A stretch of 64,000 nucleotides of DNA from Bacillota bacterium (GCA_023415145.1 JAEZLW010000175.1:41198-105197); one strand, 5' to 3'. Shown: positions 18,665 through 28,801, counted from the stretch's first letter. The notes: a model not told the origin generated them from the sequence alone. A program made the numbers and translations.

Positions 18665-19483
18665 ATGAGATCTTACAGCCGGTTACAAAGCACAACCAGT
18701 GAGGTTTATGTGCGGGATTGCGGAAGAGAAGCCTGTGAACCCAGACACTGCTTCGGGCCTGCCGTGCGGGATTATTACCTGATGCATATCGTATCCGAGG
18801 GGAAAGGGATATTCCAGAATGCGTGGGGCTGCTTTGAGATTGCAAAAGGGCAGGGCTTCATGATTTTTCCTCAAGAGGTCACCGTCTACACAGCCGATGT
18901 ACATACGCCCTGGGTGTACCATTGGGTTGGGTACTCCGGCGCAAAAGCCTCTGAACTGACCAAACTGCTTGGCGTTACGCCAGAAAATCCGGTTTTGAAC
19001 CTGGGAGGCTATGATGCCAAGGCAGTCGGAATATTGCACGATATCTATGAGGATTCAGCCTCACTGGATATGCGGGAAATGGCTGCCATGGGCGGCTTGT
19101 ACCGATTGTTTGCATTGTTAAGGCAAAGCGGCACCCTTTCAACAGGAAAGGGCGCCGCATCTGAAAGCGAGCGGTATTATCAGCGGGCATACTGGCACAT
19201 GGAGGCCAATTATCAGCGGGACCTGCACATTACGGACGTGGCCGCCTTTATAGGGCTGAGCCGTTCACAATTGTTCAGGGTTTTTGTAACGGTCTGCGGC
19301 ATATCCCCGCAAAGGGCACTGCTGATGCTGCGTTTAAAGCAGGCGGAATCGCTGCTTCGCAGCACCGAGCTGCCGCTCAAGGCTGTGGCGCTGTCTTCCG
19401 GGTTTTCCAGCGCAGCCCGTATGGGGGAGGTATTCAAGCAGGAGAAAGGGATCACGCCGATGCAATTCCGCAAAAAAGAATAG
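18665..19483 (+). CDS. AraC-family regulator with cupin sensor
   Basis: 272 aa. The N-terminal part (about 1-150) is a cupin-type sugar-binding arm (DYYLMHIVSEGKGIFQ). The C-terminal two helix-turn-helix motifs occupy about residues 175-270 (ITDVAAFIGLSRSQLFRVF and AVALSSGFSSAARMGEVFK). ATG 18665 gives the expected family length; an in-frame ATG at 18593 overlaps the promoter. The ribosome site is weak. Divergent orientation suggests it activates the GH4 gene. Confidence 0.88.
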   Translation: MRSYSRLQSTTSEVYVRDCGREACEPRHCFGPAVRDYYLMHIVSEGKGIFQNAWGCFEIAKGQGFMIFPQEVTVYTADVHTPWVYHWVGYSGAKASELTKLLGVTPENPVLNLGGYDAKAVGILHDIYEDSASLDMREMAAMGGLYRLFALLRQSGTLSTGKGAASESERYYQRAYWHMEANYQRDLHITDVAAFIGLSRSQLFRVFVTVCGISPQRALLMLRLKQAESLLRSTELPLKAVALSSGFSSAARMGEVFKQEKGITPMQFRKKE

Positions 19484-19522
19484 ATTTGGCTGTCCCCTTT
19501 GATGCTGCTTAGTCATCAGCGT

Positions 19523-20164
19523 TTATTGTTCACTGCCAAGATCGATGCCCAGCTTCTGGCTCACGCACTTTTTGATCACTCCGGCACAGTTGTCCCAGCC
19601 GATGCGGGCGCTGTTCAGGCACAGATCGTAGTTGATAGCGTCCTTCCAGTTTTGGCCCGTATAATACTTGTGGTAGTCAGAGCGGTACTTGTCTGTGCGG
19701 CGGACGGCCTGTACAGCTTCCTTTTCCGTCATGTCTGAGCGCTCCATGATGGTTTTGACACAATCCTCAAAAGGTGCTTGTATATTGACGCTGACGACGT
19801 TGGGCAAATCACGCAGCACAAAGTTTGCTGAATTGCCCATGACGATAAAGGATTCGGTTTTAGAAAGCGACCGAAGTATTTTTACCTGGTAATTGAACAA
19901 ATTCATGTCGGATACGAACTTGCTGTTTTCCGGAGTGAGCACGTTGCCGTAATGCTCCCTGTCGGGTATATGCATCAAAAGGCGGCGGTTGAGCTTTTCG
20001 TCCGCCAGGGCGAACAGCTCCTCGCTGATTCCGCTTTCAATGGAGGCCAGCTGCAAAAGCTCCTTATCCATGAGCTTGATGTTCAGATCGCCGGCGATTT
20101 TGAGCCCAATCTGTTTGCCGCCGCTGCCAAAGCCCCGGGCGATGGTGATGACAAAATTCTTCAT
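19523..20164 (-). CDS. Cytidylate kinase-like protein
   Basis: 213 aa. It belongs to the cytidylate-kinase-like family (Pfam Cytidylate_kin2): ITIARGFGSGGKQIG replaces a standard Walker A (GxGSGGKxIG), and MDKELLQLASIESGI and TDKYRSDYHKYYTGQNW are conserved. The start at 20164 follows AAAGGAG. These proteins are common in gut Clostridia and their substrate is not established. A 248-bp upstream region precedes it. Confidence 0.85.
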   Translation of the reverse strand: MKNFVITIARGFGSGGKQIGLKIAGDLNIKLMDKELLQLASIESGISEELFALADEKLNRRLLMHIPDREHYGNVLTPENSKFVSDMNLFNYQVKILRSLSKTESFIVMGNSANFVLRDLPNVVSVNIQAPFEDCVKTIMERSDMTEKEAVQAVRRTDKYRSDYHKYYTGQNWKDAINYDLCLNSARIGWDNCAGVIKKCVSQKLGIDLGSEQ

Positions 20165-20411
20165 GGCGCACTCTCCTTTGTCCTTGTTACGGGAGGTACC
20201 TACCCTTGCCGGTTTTGATATGCATGTTCCTACCGTTATTTTTCTTTGAACGCTGCTTCTTTTCCTGCCTTTACGTAAAATATTCGGATGAAAGGCTCCG
20301 CCTTGGAGCAAAGGCGGGCGGATTATCTTGTTTTTTGCAGGAATACAACAGAAAAACAGCAAATCGCGATGTGTTGTACCCGTGGCGGCATAGAATCTCA
20401 AACGCAATATC
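20165..20411. other. Non-coding stretch upstream of cytidylate-kinase-like gene
   Basis: I see no gene here. On the minus strand there is a short G+C hairpin (CGCCTT / AAGGCG at about 20306-20323). I could not identify a convincing promoter or a known riboswitch. Confidence 0.4.
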
Positions 20412-20440
20412 TTGACAACATAATAAGGGTATCGTATACT
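20412..20440 (+). promoter_or_regulatory. Strong promoter of the liv operon
   Basis: A consensus -35 TTGACA, a 17-bp spacer and -10 TATACT. The predicted leader to livJ is about 225 nt. Confidence 0.85.
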
Positions 20441-20472
20441 TGTGCAATCAAACCGGCGTATGCTGATTTGCA

Positions 20473-20489
20473 GAACACGATACGTGTTC
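20473..20489. promoter_or_regulatory. Dyad in liv leader (operator or RNA hairpin)
   Basis: GAACACG-ATA-CGTGTTC, a 7-bp perfect dyad with a 3-nt centre, about 30 bp downstream of the -10. It could be a repressor site or an RNA hairpin. Confidence 0.5.
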
Positions 20490-20566
20490 CTTCAAATTCT
20501 GGATACAGGATGCCGAATATGCAAGTGACACTCATGCCGTTTTCAGCACCTTCATGAAGCAAAGAT

Positions 20567-20606
20567 GCTTTTCAACAGCCTCTCCACGGCGTTGAGAAGC
20601 TTTTTT
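20567..20606 (+). terminator. Attenuator-like terminator in liv leader
   Basis: GCTTTTCAAC pairs with GTTGAGAAGC (one mismatch), followed directly by six T residues. It lies between the promoter and livJ, so it would stop transcription unless relieved. A 15-codon frame starting at 20510 (MPNMQVTLMPFSAPS) ends 9 bp before the stem, but its ribosome site is weak. Confidence 0.6.
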
Positions 20607-20672
20607 GAAATTTCCGCACCCAAAGGCCAAGGCCTCAAGGCGCGGGAGAACAATATAAGGAGGCGTACACCC

Positions 20673-21860
20673 ATGAAAAGAGTCATCCCCTTGCTCGTAC
20701 TGTTGACACTTGTGATGACCATTGTGGCAAGCTGCATTCCCGCAATGGCCGGAGCTGCCCTGCCGGTTATCAAGATTGCCAGCGTCACGCCGCTTTCGGG
20801 CAGCCAGTCGGCTCTGGGCGAATCCATCAAGAACGGGATTGAAATGGCGCTGAGTGGCCGCGTTGAGGAATTCAAGGCGCTTGGATTCGATTTGCAGTTT
20901 GCGCCTCAGGACGATCAGGCTGACCCCAAGGTTGGCGTGAGCATCGCCCAGCGCCTGATTGAGGACAAGGACATACTGGCGGTTGTGGGCCATTACAATT
21001 CCGGCGTGGCCATCCCCTCCTCCGAGGTGTACAATCAGGGTGGCCTGCCCATGATTTCCCCGGCCAACACGGCTACCGCCGTAACGGACCGCGCTCTGCC
21101 CACCGTCAGCCGCATCTGTGCCCGTGATGATGCACAGGGTCCCGCCGGTGCCGACTTCATCTTCGGTCAGGGCAAGAAGACTGTTTTCATCCTCCAGGAC
21201 AAGACCGCTTACGGCCAGGGCGTGGCCGAAGAGTTCAAGAAGCGCTTCGAAGCCATTGGCGGCACGGTGCTGGGTTATGAAGGCATTACCGCCGGTGAAG
21301 CCGACTTCAGCGCAGTCGAAGAAATGGTCCGCGCCAGCGGCGCTGAGGCTGTGTACTTTGGCGGTATTTATCCGGAAGGCGGCCTGCTCATCAGGCAGCT
21401 TGACGAAAAGGGCATTGATGTTCTCTTCCTGGGACCTGACGGCATGGATTCCGCCGAACTGGTGAACATCGCCGGTGACGCCGTTGTTGGCACCTATTAC
21501 ACCTCTGTGGCGGCGGACATCTCCACTACTGAAAAGGGTGCTGTGTTTGCCGCGGACTATAAAGCCAAGTATGGCCGCCAGCCCGAGGCGTTCTCCGCCT
21601 ATGGCTATGACGCCATGAACGTGACACTGGACGCTGTGAAGGCCGCCATAGAGTCTGGCGGCGGTGCTCTGCCCACCCGGGAGCAGGTGGCTGCGGCCGT
21701 GCGCTTGACCAGCGGCTTTGAAGGCCTGGCTACCAACGTCACCTTCAACGCCATCGGTGACAATACGGAAGCCACCGTGTACATCCTGGGCTTCAAGCAA
21801 GCCGCCTATCCGCCGGAGGTTATCAACACCATCCCCGTGGCCGATTACCTGGAAAAGTAA
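20673..21860 (+). CDS. livJ: Branched-chain amino acid ABC transporter, binding protein
   Basis: 395 aa. The signal peptide (MKRVIPLLVLLTLVMTIVASC..) contains a possible lipobox VASC, but a type I cleavage after AMAGA is also plausible. The mature part has the Leu/Ile/Val-binding fold (IKIASVTPLSGSQSALGESIKNGIEMAL). Start 20673 follows AAGGAGG. It is the first gene of a five-gene import operon; the ligand (Leu, Ile, Val or another amino acid) is not defined by sequence alone. Confidence 0.92.
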   Translation: MKRVIPLLVLLTLVMTIVASCIPAMAGAALPVIKIASVTPLSGSQSALGESIKNGIEMALSGRVEEFKALGFDLQFAPQDDQADPKVGVSIAQRLIEDKDILAVVGHYNSGVAIPSSEVYNQGGLPMISPANTATAVTDRALPTVSRICARDDAQGPAGADFIFGQGKKTVFILQDKTAYGQGVAEEFKKRFEAIGGTVLGYEGITAGEADFSAVEEMVRASGAEAVYFGGIYPEGGLLIRQLDEKGIDVLFLGPDGMDSAELVNIAGDAVVGTYYTSVAADISTTEKGAVFAADYKAKYGRQPEAFSAYGYDAMNVTLDAVKAAIESGGGALPTREQVAAAVRLTSGFEGLATNVTFNAIGDNTEATVYILGFKQAAYPPEVINTIPVADYLEK

Positions 21861-21941
21861 GGATTATAAGAAAATAACATTGTTGTTTTCTCGATCCTGC
21901 CTTTAATGTATCCCCGAGATTTTGTTTGACTTTGTCTACAG

Positions 21942-22018
21942 TTGCAGGAGATGGGCTATTCTTTTCTTCTCTTTATCCACAACAGGTTGGAAAAAAGGGG
22001 CGAAGCCCTCTCCTGCAA
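21942..22018 (+). other. Long stem-loop between livJ and livH
   Basis: TTGCAGGAGA at 21942-21951 pairs perfectly with TCTCCTGCAA at 22009-22018, and GGGCT/AGCCC extends the stem after one bulged base. A weaker hairpin (about 21870-21890) lies just after the livJ stop. Such structures often let the binding-protein mRNA outlast the rest of the message, which is inference here. Confidence 0.55.
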
Positions 22019-22043
22019 TTGGCATTAGGGAGGTCGGTGGATT

Positions 22044-23009
22044 TTGAACCTTCAAATGCTGGCAAGGAGCATTCCGCAGCTCTTGTCGGATGGTTTGGCA
22101 CTTGGCTTTGTTTACGCGATCGTAGCTCTTGGCTATACCATGGTGTACGGTATTCTGGAATTCATCAATTTTGCGCACAGTGAGCTGTTCATGTTCGGGG
22201 CGTTCGTCGGCACAGAAGTATTGCTGCTGCTCAAGTCCATGGGCATCCTGGCAAACATGTCTCCCACGGTGGCGCTTTTGGTTGCCATGCTGGTGGCCAT
22301 GATCATGAGCGGCTCTCTGGGTGTAGCGGTGGACCGTATCGCCTACAAGCCTGTACGAAGCGCACCCAAGCTTGTGCCTTTCATATCGGCCATCGGCGTT
22401 TCCTTCATATTGCAGGATGTGGTCCGCATGGTGGAGGTTGCCAAGAACGGCAACTTTTATCTGTATGCGCCGACGTTGTTCAAAAACCGCGTCCAGATCA
22501 CGGAATCCATGGTGATTCCCGAAAAAACGTTCTACATTGTTGGCCTGTGCCTTGTGATCATGCTGGTGCTGCAATTGTTTGTGACCAGGAACAAGTGGGG
22601 CAAGGCCATGCGGGCTGTGGCCCAGGACCGGGAAACGGCCAGGTTGATGGGGATCAATGTAGACAAGGTGATTTCCCTTACTTTCTTGATCGGCGCCGGC
22701 ATGGGTGGAGCCGCCGGCACACTTTTTTCCATCCAGTATGGATCGATTTCTCCTTATTCCGGCTTTATCCTGGGCATGAAGGCGTTCACCGCCGCGGTGT
22801 TCGGCGGCATCGGCAAGATTCCCGGTGCCATGCTGGGCGGCGTGCTGCTGGGCCTGATCGAAATGTTCGGCGCTGCCTTCCTGGGTGCTTTGACGGGTGG
22901 TGTGTTCGGTTCCGAATATAAGGATGTGCTGGCCTTTGCCATCCTGATCCTGATCCTGATCTTCAAGCCAAGCGGCCTGTTGGGCAAGCCTGTGGGAGAG
23001 AAGGTGTAG
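22044..23009 (+). CDS. livH: Branched-chain amino acid ABC permease LivH
   Basis: 321 aa, eight or so membrane helices, with the LivH N-terminal motif GLALGFVYAIVALGYTMVYGILEFINFAHSE split over the first helices. TTG 22044 is the start, preceded by AGGGAGG 10 bp upstream; an ATG at 22056 is the alternative. It ends 1 bp before livM. Confidence 0.94.
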   Translation: MNLQMLARSIPQLLSDGLALGFVYAIVALGYTMVYGILEFINFAHSELFMFGAFVGTEVLLLLKSMGILANMSPTVALLVAMLVAMIMSGSLGVAVDRIAYKPVRSAPKLVPFISAIGVSFILQDVVRMVEVAKNGNFYLYAPTLFKNRVQITESMVIPEKTFYIVGLCLVIMLVLQLFVTRNKWGKAMRAVAQDRETARLMGINVDKVISLTFLIGAGMGGAAGTLFSIQYGSISPYSGFILGMKAFTAAVFGGIGKIPGAMLGGVLLGLIEMFGAAFLGALTGGVFGSEYKDVLAFAILILILIFKPSGLLGKPVGEKV

Positions 23010-23010
23010 C

Positions 23011-24321
23011 ATGGCCGGAATAATGAAATCCATCAAAACGGACGCCTCCTCTTTCCGTTTTGGCAGCCTGACGAAAAAGGAATTTGTCTTTTTTGTATTG
23101 CAGGCCGCCGCTATTATCGCAGCGCCTATATGGCTTCTTATCGATACCGGCAGTAAGGTAGCTTTTATCTTTTTCCTTGTTTCCCTGCTGTTCTTGAGCC
23201 ATATCAAGCTGCCTGTATGGTCGCGGCTATTGCTGGCCGCAATTTACCTTGCGGTGGTGATGCCCATCGTGGGTACGGCTTCCGGTATTTATGCCAGCGT
23301 CATCACCATGATCGGCATTTACGCCATTCTTTCCATGGGCCTGAACATTGTGGTCGGTTTCACGGGCCTACTCAATCTGGGCTACGCAGCGTTTTACGCG
23401 GTGGGTGCGTATACATATGCCATCTTTGCATCCAGCCAGGCAAACAACTTTATGCCATCCGGCGGTTTTCCCCTGTCAGGCAACTGGTTCTGGTTGTTTT
23501 TGGTGATCGCGCTGATTGTGTCGGGCATCGTCGGCTTTTTGCTGGGCCTGCCTGTGCTTCGGCTGAAAGGCGATTATCTGGCCGTGGTGACGCTGGGCTT
23601 TGCGGAGATTATCCGGCTTTTGTTCAACAATTTGAACAAGCCTGTCAACTTCACCAATGGCCCCATGGGTATCACACCCATCCAGCCGCCCATGCTTTTC
23701 AACATGACATTGGATCGACCCGTGCACTACTATGGTGTAGTGTTGATATTATTTGTGCTTACGGTCATTGTGGTTCGCAATTTGCAAAACTCCCGCATTG
23801 GCCGCGCCTGGGTGGCGATCAGGGAGGATGAGCTGGTGGCCCGTACCATGGGCATACCGGTGGTTCGCATGAAGCTGCTGTCCTTTTCCATCGGCGCCGG
23901 GCTGGCCGGCCTGATGGGCGTGGTGTTCGCGGCAAAGCAAAAATTCATCGATCCTACCAGCTTTACTTTTATGGAGTCCATCGTCATCCTCTGCATGGTG
24001 ATTCTGGGCGGGACAGGGAACATCAAAGGCGTCATTATTGGCGCAATGGCTGTGGTCGTGCTTCAGTTGCAGATTTTGAAGGATGTATCGGAGTGGCTGA
24101 CAACCCTGACAACCTCGGGCGTTTTGAACCTGCCGGCTTGGCTGAACCCCGCCAAGTATGAACGGCTGATCTTCGGCCTGATTCTTGTATTGATGTGTAT
24201 CTTCAGGCCCAACGGCCTTTTGCCGGAAAAGCGGGTGCTGCAAATCAAAACCAAACTTGGTTTCAAAATAAAGGCAGTGGAAGGCAACGATGCATCCTCC
24301 GCGCAGAAGGGAGCGAAGTAG
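23011..24321 (+). CDS. livM: Branched-chain amino acid ABC permease LivM
   Basis: 436 aa, longer than average because of an N-terminal extension with extra hydrophobic segments. Core motifs are GLNIVVGFTGLLNLGYAAFY and the EAA-like segment GRAWVAIREDELVARTMGI. It ends 1 bp before livG. Confidence 0.94.
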   Translation: MAGIMKSIKTDASSFRFGSLTKKEFVFFVLQAAAIIAAPIWLLIDTGSKVAFIFFLVSLLFLSHIKLPVWSRLLLAAIYLAVVMPIVGTASGIYASVITMIGIYAILSMGLNIVVGFTGLLNLGYAAFYAVGAYTYAIFASSQANNFMPSGGFPLSGNWFWLFLVIALIVSGIVGFLLGLPVLRLKGDYLAVVTLGFAEIIRLLFNNLNKPVNFTNGPMGITPIQPPMLFNMTLDRPVHYYGVVLILFVLTVIVVRNLQNSRIGRAWVAIREDELVARTMGIPVVRMKLLSFSIGAGLAGLMGVVFAAKQKFIDPTSFTFMESIVILCMVILGGTGNIKGVIIGAMAVVVLQLQILKDVSEWLTTLTTSGVLNLPAWLNPAKYERLIFGLILVLMCIFRPNGLLPEKRVLQIKTKLGFKIKAVEGNDASSAQKGAK

Positions 24322-24322
24322 C

Positions 24323-25122
24323 ATGCCTTTGCTGGAAGTGAAGGGCCTTACCAAAACCTTCGGCGGCCTTACCGCCATCAACAGCGTTGATTTTTCCATG
24401 GAGGAGCACCAAATCGTCAGCGTCATCGGCCCCAATGGTGCGGGAAAGACCACCTTCTTCAACATGATCAGCGGCTATTATCCTGTTTACAGCGGCTCCA
24501 TCCGGTTTGACGGCCACAGCCTGACAAAGCTCACGCCGGAAAAGGTTGCCTCCCATAAAATCGCCCGTACTTTTCAGAACATCCGGCTGTTTCAAAACAT
24601 GCTGGTGGCTGAAAACATTCTGGTGGGCCGCTATATGCAAATGAAGGCCAATATTGCGGACATCATATTCCGTCTGCCCAGGATGCGCAGGGAAGAACAG
24701 GAAGCCTACGAAAAGGTGCTGTCCCTGCTTGCGTATGTTGGCCTTGCGGGCAAGGAAGGGGAACTGGCCAAGAACCTCTCCTATGGCCAGCAGCGGCGTT
24801 TGGAGATTGCCAGGGCATTGGCCATCGAGCCCAAGCTTTTGCTGCTGGATGAGCCGGCGGCGGGGCTGAACCCCAAGGAGACGGAGGAAATGAAGCAGTT
24901 CATCCTGCGTTTGCGCTCCGATCTGAACACCACCATCCTGCTCATCGAGCATGATATGAAGCTGGTGATGGGGCTGTCCGACAAGATCACGGTGCTCAAC
25001 TACGGTGAAAAGATCGCCGAGGGCACGCCGGATGAAATACGCAGCAATGAGAACGTCATCAAGGCCTATTTGGGCGTGGAAGACAAGGACGACGATGATG
25101 ACTTGGACGGGGAGGTGCAGCC

Positions 25123-25126
<4 letters not shown>
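24323..25126 (+). CDS. livG: Branched-chain amino acid ABC ATPase LivG
   Basis: 267 aa. Walker A is GPNGAGKTT, the signature is LSYGQQRRLEIARAL, and Walker B is LLLLDEPAAGL. ATG 24323 is the start; an earlier ATG at 24290 overlaps livM and gives a non-family N-terminus. It has an acidic C-terminal tail (DKDDDDDLDGE) and overlaps livF by 4 bp (ATGA). Confidence 0.95.
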
Positions 25127-25839
<713 letters not shown>

Positions 25840-25858
25840 AAATGGCATCAGATACAAC

Positions 25859-25887
25859 AAACCGGCCCCAGATTGTGGCCGGTTTTG
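25859..25887 (+). terminator. liv operon terminator
   Basis: A perfect 9-bp stem (AAACCGGCC / GGCCGGTTT) with a 9-nt loop, followed by TT. It is positioned for livF and for the convergent Zn-ribbon gene. Confidence 0.85.
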
Positions 25888-25907
25888 CTTGGCTTACGAA
25901 TACATGA

Positions 25908-26123
25908 TTACCTGAGTAAAAAGTCCAGAATGTTCATTCCGGTATCCGTCTGCGCTCTGTACAACTCTGTATAACCGCACTGGGTGCAGGAGAGGGTGAT
26001 GAACTTTTTGTTCTGCACGTCAAATATCTTGGCAAAATTCCCGCCTGTTGCCTGAAATTGGTCGGATTCATACTGGGTGTTGCCGCACTTTGGGCAAACG
26101 TAATTCCTTCGGTTTTGCTCCAT
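25908..26123 (-). CDS. Small zinc-ribbon protein
   Basis: 71 aa. Two CxxC knuckles (CPKCGN near residue 10 and CTQCGY near residue 46) define a zinc ribbon, of the small 'nucleic-acid-binding Zn-ribbon' type seen in Firmicutes. The start at 26123 is set by AAGGAG upstream; longer in-frame starts would have no such site. Function is unknown. Confidence 0.85.
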   Translation of the reverse strand: MEQNRRNYVCPKCGNTQYESDQFQATGGNFAKIFDVQNKKFITLSCTQCGYTELYRAQTDTGMNILDFLLR

Positions 26124-26317
26124 ACAAAAACACTCCTTCTCACTTGGGCCGGCATGAACCGGCAGCATGATGATAGCACGGGCGTTCTTTTGTATCAATA
26201 TGCAGCGCATCAATTGTCGTTTCAGATGTTTATTCGATGGCTCTGGGCAGCTGACAATCTTGACATTACTCCATCCAAGCAAAGCCGGACTGTATCATGC
26301 CCTCTGCAGATCATCTA

Positions 26318-26346
26318 TTGTTTTGCGCGTACAGGTGTTGTAGAAT
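26318..26346 (+). promoter_or_regulatory. Promoter of YwaF-like gene
   Basis: The -35 is TTGTTT, the spacer is 17 bp and the -10 is TAGAAT, 57 bp before the start. Confidence 0.6.
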
Positions 26347-26403
26347 ACTCGTATATAGATGGAATGGCAATTTGAAGGCAACGCCGGATAGAGGAAGGTT
26401 TTC

Positions 26404-27171
26404 ATGTTTCAGTATTTTTTCACCTATGATTCTCAAATTCCTGAAGGGCTTGCGGTGAAGAACTTCTCTGCCACACATCTTGTATGGCTGGCGGTCACTC
26501 TGCTGCTGATAATCCTGGCGGTTTTTTTCTACCGACGCCAAAGCGCTGCGGTACGCAAAAAGTATCTGAACGGGGCTGCCTGGGCCATCGTGGCCCTGGA
26601 GCTTGTAAGGACGATCTGGCTGCTTGCCATCGGCCATTATGAGCTGTCAAGGCATCTGCCGTTGCATCTGTGCGGCGTGATGATCCTGGTTGAATTTCTG
26701 GCGGTGTATACGGACAAGCGGTTTTTCAAGGAGTTTGCTTATGCCGTAGGGCTGCCAGGCGCATTCATGGCCCTTGTGACACCGGAGCCAAGCGGTTATC
26801 CCCTGTGGAACATCCAGTACCTGCAAAGCATTGTCATTCATGCACTGTTGGTATTGATACCACTGCTTTTGATCATGGGGGACGGTTTTCGCCCCGGATT
26901 GCGTATGCTGCCGTGGAACTTTGCCGCACTGGCAGGGCTGGCAGCGGTATGCTTCGGCGTCAACTTTCTGCTGAACAGCAACTACATGTTCGTGCGCTTT
27001 GCTCCGGCGGATACACCCATCGCGCTGTTTGACAAATGGGCGGGCTGGCCGGGCTATATTGCACTTCTGTTGGGATTGGTGTTCGGCATCTGGGTACTGA
27101 TGTATCTGCCCTGGGCGTTTTCTGCCCATATGGAAAAGATGGCACAGCAAAAAAGTGATACAGCCCTTTAG
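26404..27171 (+). CDS. YwaF/TIGR02206-family integral membrane protein
   Basis: 255 aa with about seven membrane helices. It matches the pattern of the TIGR02206 (YwaF) family: RHLPLHLCGVMILVEFLAVY in the middle and NFLLNSNYMFVR..P towards the C-terminus. Start 26404 follows an AGGAAGG site. Function is not known. It is a single gene between terminators. Confidence 0.82.
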   Translation: MFQYFFTYDSQIPEGLAVKNFSATHLVWLAVTLLLIILAVFFYRRQSAAVRKKYLNGAAWAIVALELVRTIWLLAIGHYELSRHLPLHLCGVMILVEFLAVYTDKRFFKEFAYAVGLPGAFMALVTPEPSGYPLWNIQYLQSIVIHALLVLIPLLLIMGDGFRPGLRMLPWNFAALAGLAAVCFGVNFLLNSNYMFVRFAPADTPIALFDKWAGWPGYIALLLGLVFGIWVLMYLPWAFSAHMEKMAQQKSDTAL

Positions 27172-27188
27172 GCATATCATCAGAAAGC

Positions 27189-27217
27189 AAAAGTCCAGCC
27201 TGAGCGGCTGGATTTTT
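27189..27217. terminator. Terminator after YwaF-like gene
   Basis: CCAGCC-TGAGC-GGCTGG stem with flanking A and T tracts (AAAAGT before, ATTTTT after), suited to use in both directions. Confidence 0.85.
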
Positions 27218-27251
27218 GCTTGATCGATGATTGATGCAGGAAGACTTTTAA

Positions 27252-28778
27252 TTACTCATCCCAGAACAACAACTCAAAGGCCGGGTATTCCTCCACGCCG
27301 CTGTCGTCCTGTATCTCATACATGCCGGTGCAGCGGCCGTACATTTTTACCTGGGTATCTACGGTGATGTTGGGCGTAAGCTCCGTCATCACGACGATGA
27401 TGTCCCGGTAGGCAGATTTGATCTTGCGGAAAGCCATATAAACCAGCCAGTCTTCACCCGACTTTGCAATTTCTGTCACATAGGCGTTATAGCCCATGAC
27501 GTGCCCTGTATATCCTTTGATTTTGGAAACAAGGGTGGAGTGGGCGGGCTTGATGGCCTCAGCCCGAATCTTCTCTCGCTTTTCTTCCTCGCTCCATTCC
27601 CGGATGGCCAAAAAGTTGTAACGCTGGTCGGCAAGGCCTTCTTTAGAAAAAGCCAGGGTAAAAGAGTAGTTGCCTTCTTCGGAGGTATTGACAGAGAAGG
27701 AAAATTTTCCGTTTCCGCCAACTTTCTTTTTCGTGCTCTTGCCATTGACGATACACTCTGCCATGACTCCTTTTATGGTGGTGCCGGAAACAATGAGCTT
27801 GTCGGAGGTCAATGTTTCGGGGAAGGCTTCGTCAAAGCTTACGGGCAAAAGCGTTTTGTCGTAGGTGATTTCGGGGAAGGACAAATCCTCGGTATCCACA
27901 TTGTTCACGGTGACGGTCAGGCCCATGACGTAAACGCCTTCCTGGGGGAGTTTCACCGATATCGAGAAATCACCGGACCGGTCGCATGTTGCGCTTACCG
28001 GAAAGTACTCGGCTGTACCCATGCGCACGATGGAACCGGAAATCAGTGCGCCGGGCGTACCAATGCCTTCCACCTTAAAGGAGGAATCGTTGGTCTGCCG
28101 GGGCGGTTCTGTGGTGATCTCAATCTTGTGGGCGGCGGTGGTGGTGCCGGGCATGGATAACAACTGGGTAAAGCGCCACGTATCCATGATATCATTGAGG
28201 GCGTTGTTGTCCTTGGCACTGAGGGACCGGCCAAACACCTGATAATCTACAGTAATGGTATAACCATTTCGGATGGTGCGCCTGGCATAGCCGCGGTGAT
28301 CTATATTGCCTCCGATGCGCTGCTTGTATTTGAGCATCAGGAAACGGCCATAGTCAGTTGTATTTTTCCACTCGGCGTTGTCGTAAACAATGCCCAGTGC
28401 CTTGAATGCATCGCCATCCAGGTGTTCGCGGCGGTATTTGGCCCGTATGGCCGGTGTTTGCTGGTCGATGTCAAAATAAGCCTGGGCATCCACGTCATTC
28501 AGTGCGCTGATCTGCAGGCAGGTTTCGCCGTTTTTGCCCCAGGCCTGCAAAAGAATGCCCTCCGCCGCAAAGGACTGGAGTGCTACATCCAAGGTGGTTC
28601 CCTGGCGTTGAAGGAACTCAATATGGTTTTCCATGCTCTCAGGCGTCAGGATGGTATAGGAGTCGGGTATTTCCACTTTTGCATATATGGTTTCAAGCGC
28701 AATAACCTGGCACAGCCCCGGCAGCGCAGCCGCAAGGCATAGACCAAGAACAATCAGAAAAAAGACGAACTTGCGCAT
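27252..28778 (-). CDS. Secreted protein with Ig-like repeats (paralogue A)
   Basis: 508 aa. A signal peptide (MRKFVFFLIVLGLCLAAALPG) is followed by an alpha/beta domain (about residues 25-210), then one or two bacterial Ig-like beta domains (about residues 220-400), and a C-terminal domain of about 100 residues ending in LLFWDE. It has no lipobox. The next gene upstream on the same strand has the same architecture and a similar start of the mature protein, so they are tandem paralogues, 23 bp apart. ATG 28778 is preferred for the signal peptide; 28790 is possible. The family is not recognised. Confidence 0.82.
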   Translation of the reverse strand: MRKFVFFLIVLGLCLAAALPGLCQVIALETIYAKVEIPDSYTILTPESMENHIEFLQRQGTTLDVALQSFAAEGILLQAWGKNGETCLQISALNDVDAQAYFDIDQQTPAIRAKYRREHLDGDAFKALGIVYDNAEWKNTTDYGRFLMLKYKQRIGGNIDHRGYARRTIRNGYTITVDYQVFGRSLSAKDNNALNDIMDTWRFTQLLSMPGTTTAAHKIEITTEPPRQTNDSSFKVEGIGTPGALISGSIVRMGTAEYFPVSATCDRSGDFSISVKLPQEGVYVMGLTVTVNNVDTEDLSFPEITYDKTLLPVSFDEAFPETLTSDKLIVSGTTIKGVMAECIVNGKSTKKKVGGNGKFSFSVNTSEEGNYSFTLAFSKEGLADQRYNFLAIREWSEEEKREKIRAEAIKPAHSTLVSKIKGYTGHVMGYNAYVTEIAKSGEDWLVYMAFRKIKSAYRDIIVVMTELTPNITVDTQVKMYGRCTGMYEIQDDSGVEEYPAFELLFWDE

Positions 28779-28801
28779 ATGAAACACCATCCTTTGGAGT
28801 G

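Noticed and set aside
20532..21800. 422-codon minus-strand frame across livJ
   Set aside because: An antisense shadow of livJ with no recognisable domain and no start signal.
21936..23207. 423-codon minus-strand frame across livH
   Set aside because: Antisense shadow, rich in His/Gln, characteristic of reading a membrane-protein gene backwards.
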